Part shown: in pieces, positions 55,024-63,988 of the stretch
Numbering within the stretch: position 1 is the stretch's first letter
Layout of the letters: each line of letters starts with the position of its first letter
Source: Methylobacterium persicinum
GTDB lineage: Bacteria; Pseudomonadota; Alphaproteobacteria; Rhizobiales; Beijerinckiaceae
Length of the DNA stretch: 64,000 bases
Assembly (NCBI RefSeq): GCF_022179525.1
Contig: NZ_BPQX01000034.1
Coordinates: 31,594 to 95,593 of the forward strand
Direction: 5' to 3'
Position numbers and translations under genes: made by a program
Notes under the pieces: model-generated
The model's database searches: none
Told to the model about the DNA's origin: nothing
What the model saw: only the letters and a program-made list of their open reading frames with translations

Positions 55024-55384
55024 GCTCAGCCTCGCGGCGATCGTCGCGGCGGCGAGCCCGCCGGAACGCCCTGCCCCGGGCCGGGGCGGAGCCGGCCTGC
55101 GCAGCGCCGAGATCGTGTCCCTCGCCCCGGCCACCAAGCCGGACGGGCGGGCCGGAGACGAGAACGAGAAGACGGGCGAATCCCTCCGGGCCGCCCAGAC
55201 CCTTAAGCAGCGCGCCCGCCAGATGTCGGTCTATCTGGAGCCGCCGGTCTACGACCAGCTGCGCGATCTCGCCTATGCCGAGCGCACCAAGATGCACGGC
55301 CTGATGCTGGAAGCCCTCGATCTGCTGTTCAAGCAACGGGGGGCCCGCTCGATCGCCCAGCTCACCGATCACCCGCCGCGCTGA
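55007..55384 (+). CDS. Ribbon-helix-helix-like partner of ParA
   Basis: A 125-residue protein. The first 65 residues are disordered and Pro/Gly/Ala-rich with 'MSKQPKLSLAAIVAA' at the start. The C-terminal part 'RARQMSVYLEPPVYDQLRDLAYAERTKMHGLMLEALDLLFKQRG' fits a ribbon-helix-helix DNA-binding fold (strand, helix, turn, helix). The 17-base overlap with the ParA gene implies coupled synthesis. The layout resembles ParG-type centromere-binding proteins or cargo adaptors whose N-terminal tail stimulates the ATPase. No replication gene is near. Confidence 0.75.
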   Translation: MSKQPKLSLAAIVAAASPPERPAPGRGGAGLRSAEIVSLAPATKPDGRAGDENEKTGESLRAAQTLKQRARQMSVYLEPPVYDQLRDLAYAERTKMHGLMLEALDLLFKQRGARSIAQLTDHPPR

Positions 55385-55419
55385 CAAGGCGCCGGGGGGC
55401 AGAGGCGCGCACCTCCCAC

Positions 55420-55511
55420 CGTCTTTGCGAGCGGAGCGAAGCAATCCAGGGCAGCGGGACGCCTCAGGACGACGCGGATCCCTGGGTTGCTTCGCTCCGA
55501 TCGCAAAGACG
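55420..55511. repeat. Dispersed repeat, 'gaagCAATCCAg' family
   Basis: The arms cgtctttgcgagcg / cgatcgcaaagacg enclose gaagcaatccaggg / ccctgggttgcttc. It lies after the ParA/RHH pair. The remaining 55512-55837 shows no gene and no clear motif. Confidence 0.85.
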
Positions 55512-55837
55512 AGGTGGAAGGGTCGCTGGCATTTCCCGCCACAAGACAATGACTTGGCGCCCTATCCTCATAGATCGCCTGAGGAGAGCTCCCTCACGTC
55601 GGGATACCGGCTATTCCCTTGCCCATCACCCGGTGGAACCTCTCTCCGCCAAGGGGTTGAGCCCCGCTCCTCATCCGTTGCCTGAAGCCTCGGCGTGCAC
55701 GAGACCGTGGATGGCGGGGTCCCGGGCCGTTCCGTTCAGGCTTCCTTTACGTCACGGCGACAATTCTCCAGGGACCCGGCGGTGCCGGCGAGGTCCGGTT
55801 CCGGGCCGGTCCCGAGTAGAGTTGGTATCCCCGCGTG

Positions 55838-57058
55838 ATGCGTATGACGCAAACCCGGCCCGGGCATTTCGCCCTGCGGTTCCTGGCCGTCTCCGCCGTG
55901 GCCCTCGCCACCGCCAACTGCGCCTCGAACACCGCGACGAAGCTCGCCGGAGGCAACGGGGTCGACCCGAAATACGGGGTCAAGGCGAGCCCCCGCCTCT
56001 ACAACGAGGGCGACGTGATCCCCAAGGGCGGCGGGCGCCGCTACACCGGCAAGCCCTACGTGGTCGCCGGGGAGACCTACACGCCAAAAGAGAATCCCCG
56101 CGGCTATGTCCGCGAAGGGCTGGCGTCATGGTACGGCTCCGCCTTCCACGGGCGGATGACCGCGAACGGCGAGGTGTTCGACCGCCACTCCATTGCCGCC
56201 GCCCACCCGACCCTGCCGCTCCCGAGCTACGCCCGGGTCACGAACCTCGACAACGGGTCGTCGATGATCGTGCGGGTGAACGACCGTGGCCCCTACCATG
56301 CCGGGCGGGTCATGGATGTCTCGGAGGAGGCTGCGGAGGCTTTGGGCTTCCACCGCAAGGGCACGGCCCATGTCCGGGTGGAGTATGTCGGCAAGGCCGC
56401 CCTGGCCGGCTCGGACGACCGCAAGCTCATGGCCACCCTGCGCACGGACGGCCGCCCGGCCGGTTCGCGCTCCTCGGTGATGGTGGCGGACCTCGGCCCC
56501 TCCGAGGAGACCGAGGGCCTTTCCCGGGGGGCGACCCCCCTGGCCTACAAGCCGGCCCCGGAACCCGCGGAGGAGGCCCCGCGCCGGCCGGTGCGGGCGC
56601 CGATCGTGCTGGCGAGCGCCGCCGTCGCGGTCCCGGCCGCGGTGCAGCCCACGGCCGTCCGGACGAGGGAGTTCAAGCCGGCGCCGGTCCAGACCGCCGC
56701 GGTCAGGCTCGCCCCGGTCAAGGTGGCCGGCGTCGCCGTGTCGGCGGGCAATCCCGGCCCGCTGCATCCGTCCGTGACGGTGAAGGCCGCCTCCGGGCGG
56801 CACGAGGCCCCCGCCGTCACCAAGCTCGCCTCGGCTGCCCTCGAGCCCCGCAAGGGCGGCCGAGGCCCGGTCCCGGCGGCGATGCCGGAATCGGCCAAGC
56901 TCGCCATGGCCCGCCTCGCCACCCAGGCGGCGCCCGCAGGCAAGGGCGGGAAGGGCAAGGAGTCCGTCAACAAGGAGCCCGTCAAGCAGGTGGCGAAGGC
57001 AGCCGAACCCGCCTCCCGTCCCACCGGCCACGGCGCCCGCTACGCCGGCATCTACTGA
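55838..57058 (+). CDS. rlpA: RlpA-family septal lytic transglycosylase lipoprotein
   Basis: A 406-residue exported lipoprotein (signal 'FLAVSAVALATANCASN', lipid-modified Cys). The double-psi beta-barrel spans 'GLASWYGSAFHGRMTANGEVFDRHSIAAAHPTLPLPSYARVTNL' to 'VRVNDRGPYHAGRVMDVSEEAAEALGF', which includes the catalytic Asp. RlpA cuts glycan strands stripped of peptides at the septum. The usual SPOR domain is replaced by a long Ala/Pro/Lys-rich tail. The start may be 55838 or the ATG two codons later; a GTG at 55835 is also present. Confidence 0.88.
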   Translation: MRMTQTRPGHFALRFLAVSAVALATANCASNTATKLAGGNGVDPKYGVKASPRLYNEGDVIPKGGGRRYTGKPYVVAGETYTPKENPRGYVREGLASWYGSAFHGRMTANGEVFDRHSIAAAHPTLPLPSYARVTNLDNGSSMIVRVNDRGPYHAGRVMDVSEEAAEALGFHRKGTAHVRVEYVGKAALAGSDDRKLMATLRTDGRPAGSRSSVMVADLGPSEETEGLSRGATPLAYKPAPEPAEEAPRRPVRAPIVLASAAVAVPAAVQPTAVRTREFKPAPVQTAAVRLAPVKVAGVAVSAGNPGPLHPSVTVKAASGRHEAPAVTKLASAALEPRKGGRGPVPAAMPESAKLAMARLATQAAPAGKGGKGKESVNKEPVKQVAKAAEPASRPTGHGARYAGIY

Positions 57059-57229
57059 GGGAACCCGCGTCCCCGCGGCAATTCGCGTTCGATTGCGGTG
57101 CGGAAACGCGATATGGTCACGCTCGTCGCTCTGTGCTGTTCCGTTCCGCAGGTTTCTGACGCAGAAGCGGCAGACGCGACCGCCGATCCTCATGAAGGAT
57201 CGCAATCCGTGGCCCGCCGGAGATCCGCG

Positions 57230-58462
57230 ATGCGCAGGACCCTTTTGTCTCTCCTGGCCGCCCCCCTGGTCGCAGCCTCGGTTGCCGCTCTGGCCTTCGC
57301 CGCGCCCGCCGTGGCCCAGAGCTTCCAGACGGCGGCACCGCACGCGATCCTCATCGATGCCGATTCCGGCTCGGTCCTGTTCGAGCGGGCCGCCGACGAG
57401 CGGTTCTCCCCGGCCAGCATGGCCAAGCTGATGACTACGGACATCGTGTTCGAGGCCCTGAAGTCCGGCCGCCTCTCCATGGACACCGAGTTCACGGTGA
57501 CGGAGGACGCCTGGAAGCGCGGCGGCGCCGGGGGCGGGGGCTCGTCGATGTTCGCCCAGGTCAACAGCCGCATCAAGATGTCGGACCTGCTCCGCGGGCT
57601 GATCGTGCAGTCGGGCAACGACGCGGCGATCACCATCGCCGAGAACATGGCCGGCACCGAGGAGGCTTTCGCGGGGCTGATGAACCAGCGCGCCAAGGAG
57701 ATCGGCCTGACGAACTCCACCTTCCGCAACGCGACGGGCTACTCGGCGCCCGACCAGAAGGTGACCGCCCGGGACATGGCGAGGCTCGCCATCCACATCA
57801 TCGAAACATACCCGGACCTGTACAAGATCTTCTCCGAGAAGGAGTTCACCTGGAACAAGATCCGGCAGCAGAACCGCAACCCGCTCCTCACCCTCGACAT
57901 CGGCGCGGACGGGCTGAAGACCGGCTTCCTGGAGGAATCCGGTTACGCCCTCACCGGCTCGGCGGTGCAGAACGGCCAGCGGCTGGTCCTCGTGGTCTCG
58001 GGCCTCAAGACCGCCCGGGACCGGGCCTCGGAATCGCGCAAGCTGATGGAATGGGGTTTCCGGGCCTTCGAGCCCCGGCAGGTCTTCGCCCCCGGCGAGA
58101 CCGTGGCCGAGGCGTCCGTCTTCGGCGGCGAGGCGGGCTCCGTTCCCCTCGTGGCGAAGAAGCCGGTGCGGGTGCTGCTGCCCCGGGGCGCCAACGACCG
58201 GGTCAGCGCCAAGGTGATCTACCAGGGCCCCCTCGAGGCGCCCGTGACAGAGGGCCAGCAGGTCGGCGTCCTGCGGGTCCAGCGGGGTGACGTGGTGGCC
58301 CTCGACCAGCCGCTCTATGCCGGCGCCTCCGTGGCCCAGGGCACCCTCAGCCAGCGGGCCATGGATGCGGCCCTGGAATTCGGCACCGGCCTGATGCGCA
58401 AGGCCTTCGACAAGGCCGCCGGGGCCAAGCCCGGGGAGCGGGCCGCCGCCAACCCCTCGTGA
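57230..58462 (+). CDS. dacC: D-alanyl-D-alanine carboxypeptidase (PBP5/6 type)
   Basis: A 410-residue penicillin-binding protein that trims the terminal D-Ala of peptidoglycan peptides. The active site comprises Ser63-x-x-Lys66 ('SMAKLMTT'), Ser128-Gly-Asn ('QSGNDAAI') and Lys230-Thr-Gly ('LKTGF'). A beta-rich C-terminal domain and an amphipathic anchor ('ALEFGTGLMRKAFDKAAG') follow. The signal peptide starts at the ATG 57230, which has gccggaga 7 bases ahead; an upstream frame from 57098 is ignored. The family letter (C, A or F) is uncertain. Confidence 0.9.
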   Translation: MRRTLLSLLAAPLVAASVAALAFAAPAVAQSFQTAAPHAILIDADSGSVLFERAADERFSPASMAKLMTTDIVFEALKSGRLSMDTEFTVTEDAWKRGGAGGGGSSMFAQVNSRIKMSDLLRGLIVQSGNDAAITIAENMAGTEEAFAGLMNQRAKEIGLTNSTFRNATGYSAPDQKVTARDMARLAIHIIETYPDLYKIFSEKEFTWNKIRQQNRNPLLTLDIGADGLKTGFLEESGYALTGSAVQNGQRLVLVVSGLKTARDRASESRKLMEWGFRAFEPRQVFAPGETVAEASVFGGEAGSVPLVAKKPVRVLLPRGANDRVSAKVIYQGPLEAPVTEGQQVGVLRVQRGDVVALDQPLYAGASVAQGTLSQRAMDAALEFGTGLMRKAFDKAAGAKPGERAAANPS

Positions 58463-58486
58463 CCGCCGTCCAGTGACGACCCCTCC

Positions 58487-59188
58487 GTGACGATCCAGGA
58501 CAGGGAGCCCGCCGGCCGGGGCGTCTTCATCACCCTCGAAGGCGGGGAGGGGGCCGGCAAGTCGACCCAGGCCGCCCGCCTCGCGGCGACGCTCCGCGCC
58601 CGCACCGGCCGGCCGGTGACCGTGACCCGCGAGCCCGGCGGCTCGCCCTGGGCCGAGGAGATCCGCACCGCCCTCCTCGCCGGCGTGGCCAAACCCTACG
58701 GGCCCTTCGCCGAGGCCCTGCTGTTCAGCGCCGCCCGCCTCGATCACCTCGACCGGTTGATCCGCCCCGCCCTGGCCCGGGGAGAGAGCGTCGTCTGCGA
58801 CCGATTCATCGACTCGACCCACGCCTACCAGGGCGCGGCGGAGGGGCTCGACCCGGCGGTCCTCACGGCCCTGGAGCGGGTCGTCGTGGGCCGCACGAGG
58901 CCCGACCTGACCCTGATCCTCGACCTGCCCCCGGAAACGGGTCTCGCCCGGGCCGCCGCCCGGGGCGAGGCGGTGGGGCAGGGGCCCGACAGGTTCGAGG
59001 GCGAGGCCCTCGGCTTCCACACCCGGCTGCGGGCCGCCTTCCTGGAGATCGCGAAGGCGGAACCGGGGCGCTGCGCGGTGATCGACGCCACGTCCGGTCC
59101 CGATGCCGTGGAGGCCGCGATCCGCGGGGAACTGGACCGTCGGCTGCCGGGCCTCGCCGGGGCAGGGGAGGCGCGCGATGGCGGCTGA
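58487..59188 (+). CDS. tmk: Thymidylate kinase
   Basis: A 233-residue dTMP kinase. P-loop 'EGGEGAGKSTQAARLA', 'TREPGGSPWAEEIR' (DR/P-G-G loop), 'CDRFIDSTHAYQG' and 'LILDLPPETGLARAAARG' (lid) are present. The GTG start at 58487 lies 24 bases after the carboxypeptidase stop. It overlaps holB by 11 bases, a coupling widely seen in alphaproteobacteria. Confidence 0.94.
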   Translation: MTIQDREPAGRGVFITLEGGEGAGKSTQAARLAATLRARTGRPVTVTREPGGSPWAEEIRTALLAGVAKPYGPFAEALLFSAARLDHLDRLIRPALARGESVVCDRFIDSTHAYQGAAEGLDPAVLTALERVVVGRTRPDLTLILDLPPETGLARAAARGEAVGQGPDRFEGEALGFHTRLRAAFLEIAKAEPGRCAVIDATSGPDAVEAAIRGELDRRLPGLAGAGEARDGG

Positions 59189-60227
59189 CAACACGGATGA
59201 GGAGATCGGCGACCGGCCGGGACTGCCCCGCCCCCGGGAGACCGCGACCCTCGTCGGGCACGGGTCGGCGGAAGCCGCCTTCGGGGAGGGCATCGCCGAC
59301 GGACGCCTTCACCATGCATGGCTGATCGGCGGGCCGGCGGGGATCGGCAAGGCGACCCTGGCCTACCGCGTGGCGCGGCGCCTCCTCGGCTACCCACAGG
59401 GCGACGGGCCGCCGGGGCTCGCGATTCCGGCGGATCACCCCGTCCACGGGCAGGTGGCGGGCCTCTCGCACCCGAACCTCGTCGCCCTGCGCCGTCACAG
59501 GGCGCCGGGGGTCAAGACCCTGCCGACGAAGATCTCCGTCGACATGGTGCGCAAGGCCCTCGACCTGTTCGCCTCCACGGCGGCGGATTCGGGCTGGCGG
59601 GTCTGCATCCTCGACAGCGCCGAGGACCTCAACGCGAATGCCGCCAACGCCCTGCTCAAGGTGCTGGAGGAGCCCCCGCCCCGGGCCCTGTTCCTGATCC
59701 TCGCCCACCAGCCGGGCCGGCTGCTGCCGACCATCCGCTCCCGCTGCCGGGCACTGATGCTGCGCCCCCTGGGGGACGGGGAGGTGGCGGAGGCCGTGCG
59801 CGCCCTGCCGCCGCCCTTCGTCCAGCCGGACGAGGCGGCCCTGGCCCGGGCGGTCGGCCTCGCCGAAGGGTCCGTCGGCCGGGCCCTCGGGCTCATCGAC
59901 CCCGTCACCGCCGGCCTCGTCGCCGAGGTCGAGACCCTGCTCTCCCGGGCGGCCTCCCCCGATTGGGGCCGGGTCCTCAAGCTCGCCGAGACCCTCGCCG
60001 GCCGGGACGGGGAGGAGCGGTTCGCCGCCGCCGGCGACGCGGTGTTGCGCTTCGTCTCCGCCGAGCTGGCGCGGCGGCAGGGGGAGCCCGTGGCCCGCCT
60101 TGCGGCGCTCGTGGAGGTGTGTGAAAGGTTCGCCCGCAGCGCCCGGGAGGCCGCGACCTACAACCTCGACCGCCGGCCCGTCGTCCTGTCGCTCTTCGCC
60201 GACCTGAGCCGGGTGGCGGGCGCCTGA
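59178..60227 (+). CDS. holB: DNA polymerase III delta' subunit
   Basis: A 349-residue clamp-loader subunit. It has 'HHAWLIGGPAGIGKATLAYRVARRLL' (P-loop), 'RVCILDSAEDLNANAANALLKVLEEPP' (the family hallmark) and 'LLPTIRSRCRALMLRPL' (SRC motif). The start at 59178 ('MAADNTDEE') has ggggagg ahead and overlaps tmk. It is slightly longer at the N-terminus than the E. coli protein. Confidence 0.93.
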   Translation: MAADNTDEEIGDRPGLPRPRETATLVGHGSAEAAFGEGIADGRLHHAWLIGGPAGIGKATLAYRVARRLLGYPQGDGPPGLAIPADHPVHGQVAGLSHPNLVALRRHRAPGVKTLPTKISVDMVRKALDLFASTAADSGWRVCILDSAEDLNANAANALLKVLEEPPPRALFLILAHQPGRLLPTIRSRCRALMLRPLGDGEVAEAVRALPPPFVQPDEAALARAVGLAEGSVGRALGLIDPVTAGLVAEVETLLSRAASPDWGRVLKLAETLAGRDGEERFAAAGDAVLRFVSAELARRQGEPVARLAALVEVCERFARSAREAATYNLDRRPVVLSLFADLSRVAGA

Positions 60228-60268
60228 GGACGCGGGAGCCCCGGGCCCCTTGATCAGCGGACGCGAGC

Positions 60269-61840
60269 GTGACGGACGGCCCTTCCCCCCGCAAGACCTT
60301 CAGCCTCTCGACGGCGATCTCCTACCCCAACGGCGCCCCGCATATCGGCCACGCCTACGAGGTGATCGCCGCCGACGCCATCGCCCGGTTCCACCGGCTC
60401 GACGGCTGCGACGTGCTGTTCTCCACCGGCACGGACGAGCATGGCCTCAAGATCCAGCAGGCGGCGACGAAGGCCGGGATCAGCCCCCGCGCCTATGTCG
60501 ACGGCACCGCGGCGCGCTTCCGCGAGATGGCCGACCGGATGGGTTGCTCCTACGACCGGTTCATTCGCACCACCGAGCCCGCCCACTACGCCGCCGCCCA
60601 GTCGATCTGGCAGCGGATGGAGGCCAACGGCGACATCTACCTCGATAAATATGCCGGCTGGTACTCGGTCCGCGACGAGGCCTACTACGACGAGGCCGAG
60701 ACCCGGCTGCTGGAGGACGGCAGCCGCCGTTCCATCGCCACCGACACCCCCGTCGTCTGGATGGAGGAGGAGAACTTCCTGTTCCGCCTCTCGGCCTATC
60801 AGGACCGGCTCTTGAAGCTCTACGAGGAGCAGCCCGACTTCATCGGGCCGGACACACGCAGGAACGAAGTGGCGAGCTTCGTCCGCGCCGGGCTGAAGGA
60901 CCTCTCGGTCAGCCGCACCAACTTCGACTGGGGCGTGCCGGTGCCGGGCCATCCCGGCCACGTCATGTATGTCTGGGTCGATGCCCTGACGAACTACCTC
61001 ACCGTGACGGGCTTCCCCGACGAGGCGAGCACCGGAAAAAAATTCTGGCCGATGGACCTGCACATCATCGGCAAGGACATCGTGCGTTTCCATGCCGTCT
61101 ACTGGCCCGCCTTCCTGATGTCGGCGGGTCTGCCCCTGCCCAAGCGCGTGTTCGGCCACGGCTTCTTCCTCAGCAAGGGGGAGAAGATGTCGAAGTCGCT
61201 CGGCAACGTGGTCGATCCGTTCGACCTCGCCGAGACCTTCGGCGTCGATGCCGTGCGCTACTTCTGCCTGCGCGAGGCACCCTTCGGCGGCGACGGCAAC
61301 TACGACCACGCGGCGATCATCAACCGCATCAACGCCGACCTCGCCAACGACCTCGGCAACCTCGCCCAGCGCTCCCTGTCGATGGTGGCCAAGAACTGCG
61401 ACGCCGCCGTGCCCGATCCGGGCGAGCTGGCCGAGGTGGACCGGGTGATGCTGGCCCAGGTCGACGCCCTGGCCGACAAGGCGCGGGGCCTGATGAAGGA
61501 TCTGGCGCTTCACACGATCCTCGCCGAGATCTGGGCGGTGGTGGCCGAGGCGAACCGCTACTTCGCCGGCCAGGAGCCGTGGAAGCTGCGCAAGAGCGAC
61601 CCGGCCCGGATGAACGCGGTGCTCTACACCACCCTCGAGACGATCCGCGGCGTCGGCATCCTCGTGCAGCCCTTCGTGCCGGACTCGGCGGGCAGGCTCC
61701 TCGACCTGCTGGCGGTGCCGGGCGACGCCCGCGATTTCGCGGCGCTGGGGGAGGGCGGCCGTCTCGTACCCGGCACGCCCCTGCCCGCCCCGAGCCCGGT
61801 CTTCCCCCGCTTCGAGCGGCCGGAGGCGCCCGCGGCGTGA
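60269..61840 (+). CDS. metG: Methionyl-tRNA synthetase
   Basis: A 523-residue class I synthetase with '[14 protein letters not shown]' (HIGH, residues 25-28) and '[15 protein letters not shown]' (KMSKS). The connective peptide lacks the four zinc cysteines, as in the short MetG2-type enzymes, and there is no C-terminal dimer domain. The GTG start lies 41 bases after holB, so it is likely in the same operon (tmk-holB-metG). Confidence 0.95.
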   Translation: MTDGPSPRKTFSLSTAISYPNGAPHIGHAYEVIAADAIARFHRLDGCDVLFSTGTDEHGLKIQQAATKAGISPRAYVDGTAARFREMADRMGCSYDRFIRTTEPAHYAAAQSIWQRMEANGDIYLDKYAGWYSVRDEAYYDEAETRLLEDGSRRSIATDTPVVWMEEENFLFRLSAYQDRLLKLYEEQPDFIGPDTRRNEVASFVRAGLKDLSVSRTNFDWGVPVPGHPGHVMYVWVDALTNYLTVTGFPDEASTGKKFWPMDLHIIGKDIVRFHAVYWPAFLMSAGLPLPKRVFGHGFFLSKGEKMSKSLGNVVDPFDLAETFGVDAVRYFCLREAPFGGDGNYDHAAIINRINADLANDLGNLAQRSLSMVAKNCDAAVPDPGELAEVDRVMLAQVDALADKARGLMKDLALHTILAEIWAVVAEANRYFAGQEPWKLRKSDPARMNAVLYTTLETIRGVGILVQPFVPDSAGRLLDLLAVPGDARDFAALGEGGRLVPGTPLPAPSPVFPRFERPEAPAA

Positions 61841-61848
61841 GGCTCATT

Positions 61849-62042
61849 CCCCTCTCCCCACCTGCGGGGAGAGGGCCGCGGCGACCTCGTCGTCGCCGCG
61901 GCGAGGCGGCAGCCGAGGGTGAGGGGGCGTGCCCCATGAGGCCCCTCCGTGGGGCCCCCTCACCAGCGCTCCGGCTTCGCCTTCGCTCCCCGTTTGCACG
62001 GCGGGGTGCAACCGGGCCTCTCCCCGCAGGCGGGGAGAGGGG
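61849..62042. repeat. Dispersed repeat with 'cccctctcccc...ggggagagg' ends
   Basis: It begins cccctctccccacctgcggg and ends gcaggcggggagagggg, with internal inverted parts (gaggcggcagccgag, ggggccccc). It fills the metG-tatD gap, so it would interrupt the operon transcript or end it. Confidence 0.7.
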
Positions 62043-62069
62043 AACGCCACTGCAACCGACAGCCTTGCG

Positions 62070-62858
62070 ATGCTCATCGACAGCCATTGCCATCTCGACT
62101 TTCCCGCCTTCGCCAGCGACCTGCCGGGCGTGATCGCCCGCGCCAGGGAGGCCGGGATCGGCGGGATGCTGACCATCTCGACCCGGGTGGCGAAGGTCGC
62201 GACCTACCGGGCCATCGCCGAGGCTCATCCGGAGGTCTGGTTCACGGTGGGGACCCATCCCGACGGGGCAGGGGAGGAGCCCGATACCCCGCCCGAGACC
62301 ATCGCGGCGCTGGCCGACCACCCCCGCTGCGTCGGGATCGGCGAGGCGGGCCTCGACTACCACTATCCCGATGGGGCCCCCGCCGCCGTGCAGGAGGGTG
62401 TGCTGCGCGCCCATATCGAGGCGTCACGGCAGGCGGGGCTGCCCCTCGTCATCCATGCCCGCGACGCCGACGACCACATGGAGCGGGTCCTCACGGAGGA
62501 GATGGTCAGGGCCCCCTTCCGGGCCGTGCTGCACTGCTTCTCCTCCGGCGCCCGGCTGGCCGCGGTGGGGGTGGAGATCGGGCTGTTCGTCTCCTTCTCG
62601 GGGATCGTGACGTTCCGTCGCTCCCACGAGCTGCGCGATATCGCCCGGAGCATCCCCCGCGACCGCATCCTCGTGGAGACCGACGCGCCCTTCCTCACGC
62701 CCGAGCCCCATCGCGGGCGCACCAACGAACCGGCCTATACCGCCCATACGGCCCGGTCCCTCGCCGCCACCCTCGACCTGCCGGAGGAGGAGTTCGCGGC
62801 GATCACCACGGCCAATTTCTTCCGTCTGTTCGACAGGGCGCAGCCCGGACGGGCGTGA
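62070..62858 (+). CDS. tatD: TatD-family hydrolase/DNase
   Basis: A 262-residue metal-dependent hydrolase with a TIM-barrel fold. It has 'MLIDSHCHLDFPAF' (HxH), 'VGIGEAGLDYHY' (Glu), 'LVIHARDADDHM' (His), 'AVLHCFSSG' (His) and 'ILVETDAPFLTPEPHRG' (Asp). It is of the YcfH type, which sits beside holB/metG in many genomes. The ribosome site is weak. Members cut DNA 3' ends and D-aminoacyl links. Confidence 0.92.
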   Translation: MLIDSHCHLDFPAFASDLPGVIARAREAGIGGMLTISTRVAKVATYRAIAEAHPEVWFTVGTHPDGAGEEPDTPPETIAALADHPRCVGIGEAGLDYHYPDGAPAAVQEGVLRAHIEASRQAGLPLVIHARDADDHMERVLTEEMVRAPFRAVLHCFSSGARLAAVGVEIGLFVSFSGIVTFRRSHELRDIARSIPRDRILVETDAPFLTPEPHRGRTNEPAYTAHTARSLAATLDLPEEEFAAITTANFFRLFDRAQPGRA

Positions 62859-62901
62859 CAGGCGCGGCTTTCCCGCGATACGACCGAGCCGGGAGATCCG
62901 G

Positions 62902-63705
62902 ATGGCTACGCTGACCTTGCGCATCCTCGGCTGCGGCTCGTCCGGCGGCGTGCCCCGCGTCGGCAGCGGCTGGGGTGCCTGCGATCCGAACGAGCCACGC
63001 AACCGCCGCCGACGCTGCTCGATCCTCGTCGCGCGCGATGGGGAGGGCGGGCGCACCAGCGTCCTCGTGGACACCTCCCCCGACCTGCGCGAGCAGCTCT
63101 TGGATGCGGAGGTGGACCGGCTCGACGGGGTGTTGTTCACCCACGCCCACGCCGACCACACCCACGGCATCGACGACCTGCGTCCCCTGGTGATCCGGAT
63201 GCGGGCCCGTATCCGGGTCCATGCCGACGCCTACACCCGGGCCCTTCTGAACGTTCGCTTCGGCTACTGCTTCGAGACGCCGGAAGGTAGCGAGTATCCG
63301 CCGATCCTCGACCTCCACGACCTCCCGCACGAGGGGCGGGTGGCCGTCCAAGGGCCGGGGGGCGCCATCGAGGCGGAGCCCCTCCCCGTGGAGCATGGCA
63401 ATGAGCCGGCCCTGGGCTTCCGCTTCGGCAGGGCCGCCTACGTGCCAGACGTGAGCCTGATCCCGCCCCGGAGCCTGGAGCACCTGCGGGACCTCGATCT
63501 CCTGATCGTCGATGCCCTGCGGCACACCCCGCACCCGACCCACTTCTCGGTGTCCGACGCCCTCGCCCTGATCGCCGAGGTGAAGCCGGGCAGGGCGGTG
63601 CTCACCAACCTGCACACCGACCTCGACTACGCCACCCTCGCCGCGCGCCTGCCGGAGGGCATCGAGCCGGCCTATGACGGGATGGTCCTCACCCTCCCCG
63701 CCTGA
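62902..63705 (+). CDS. MBL-fold metallo-hydrolase (PhnP/YcbX-like)
   Basis: A 267-residue metallo-beta-lactamase-fold protein. It has 'LGCGSSGGVPRVGSGWGACDP' at the start, the zinc motif 'FTHAHADHTHGIDDL' (His81, His83, Asp85, His86), 'EHGNEPALGFRFG' and 'LTNLHTDLDY'. This is the PhnP-like phosphodiesterase group encoded next to tatD in alphaproteobacteria. The substrate is unknown; a cyclic phosphodiester is plausible. Confidence 0.88.
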   Translation: MATLTLRILGCGSSGGVPRVGSGWGACDPNEPRNRRRRCSILVARDGEGGRTSVLVDTSPDLREQLLDAEVDRLDGVLFTHAHADHTHGIDDLRPLVIRMRARIRVHADAYTRALLNVRFGYCFETPEGSEYPPILDLHDLPHEGRVAVQGPGGAIEAEPLPVEHGNEPALGFRFGRAAYVPDVSLIPPRSLEHLRDLDLLIVDALRHTPHPTHFSVSDALALIAEVKPGRAVLTNLHTDLDYATLAARLPEGIEPAYDGMVLTLPA

Positions 63706-63755
63706 GGCTGTGACAGGCTGCGGCACGGGATTCGGCATTTCCGCGAAAATCGGTG

Positions 63756-63784
63756 TTGACGACCCTGAGCCGACTGCGTATACC
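63756..63784 (+). promoter_or_regulatory. rrn promoter: Strong sigma-70 promoter, probably of an rRNA operon
   Basis: TTGACG (63756-63761), a 17-base spacer, and TATACC (63779-63784) form the best consensus promoter in the window. It points rightward into a non-coding leader without any gene up to the window end, as expected before a 16S rRNA gene. Confidence 0.7.
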
Positions 63785-63977
63785 CCTGTTCATCGGCGCC
63801 GGCCGCGGAAGCGAACCGGACGCTGCACTGTCTGTCTCTGGTGCTGTTGTGGCGCTGTGGCGGACGACCTTACCGACAATCGAGCGATGCGTGCCGGGCG
63901 GTGGTGCAAGCCTGGGGTGGATCGGTTCGTGAGTTCCGTAGGGTGTAGGGTCTCTGCCCTTGGGGCGGGTGATCGTG

Positions 63978-63988
63978 GTTCTTTGACA
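63978..63988 (+). promoter_or_regulatory. boxA-like antitermination element of an rRNA leader
   Basis: GTTCTTTGACA resembles rrn boxA (TGCTCTTTAACA) and lies about 200 bases downstream of the promoter at 63756. The leader 63785-64000 carries no open gene. The 16S gene itself would start beyond the window. Confidence 0.55.

Noticed and set aside
55549-55834. Open frame before rlpA as a gene
   Set aside because: No ribosome site, no domain, and it continues into rlpA in the wrong frame; composition is that of a shadow.
56126-59293. A 1055-residue frame opposite rlpA, dacC and tmk
   Set aside because: It crosses three well-supported genes and has no domain or ribosome site of its own.
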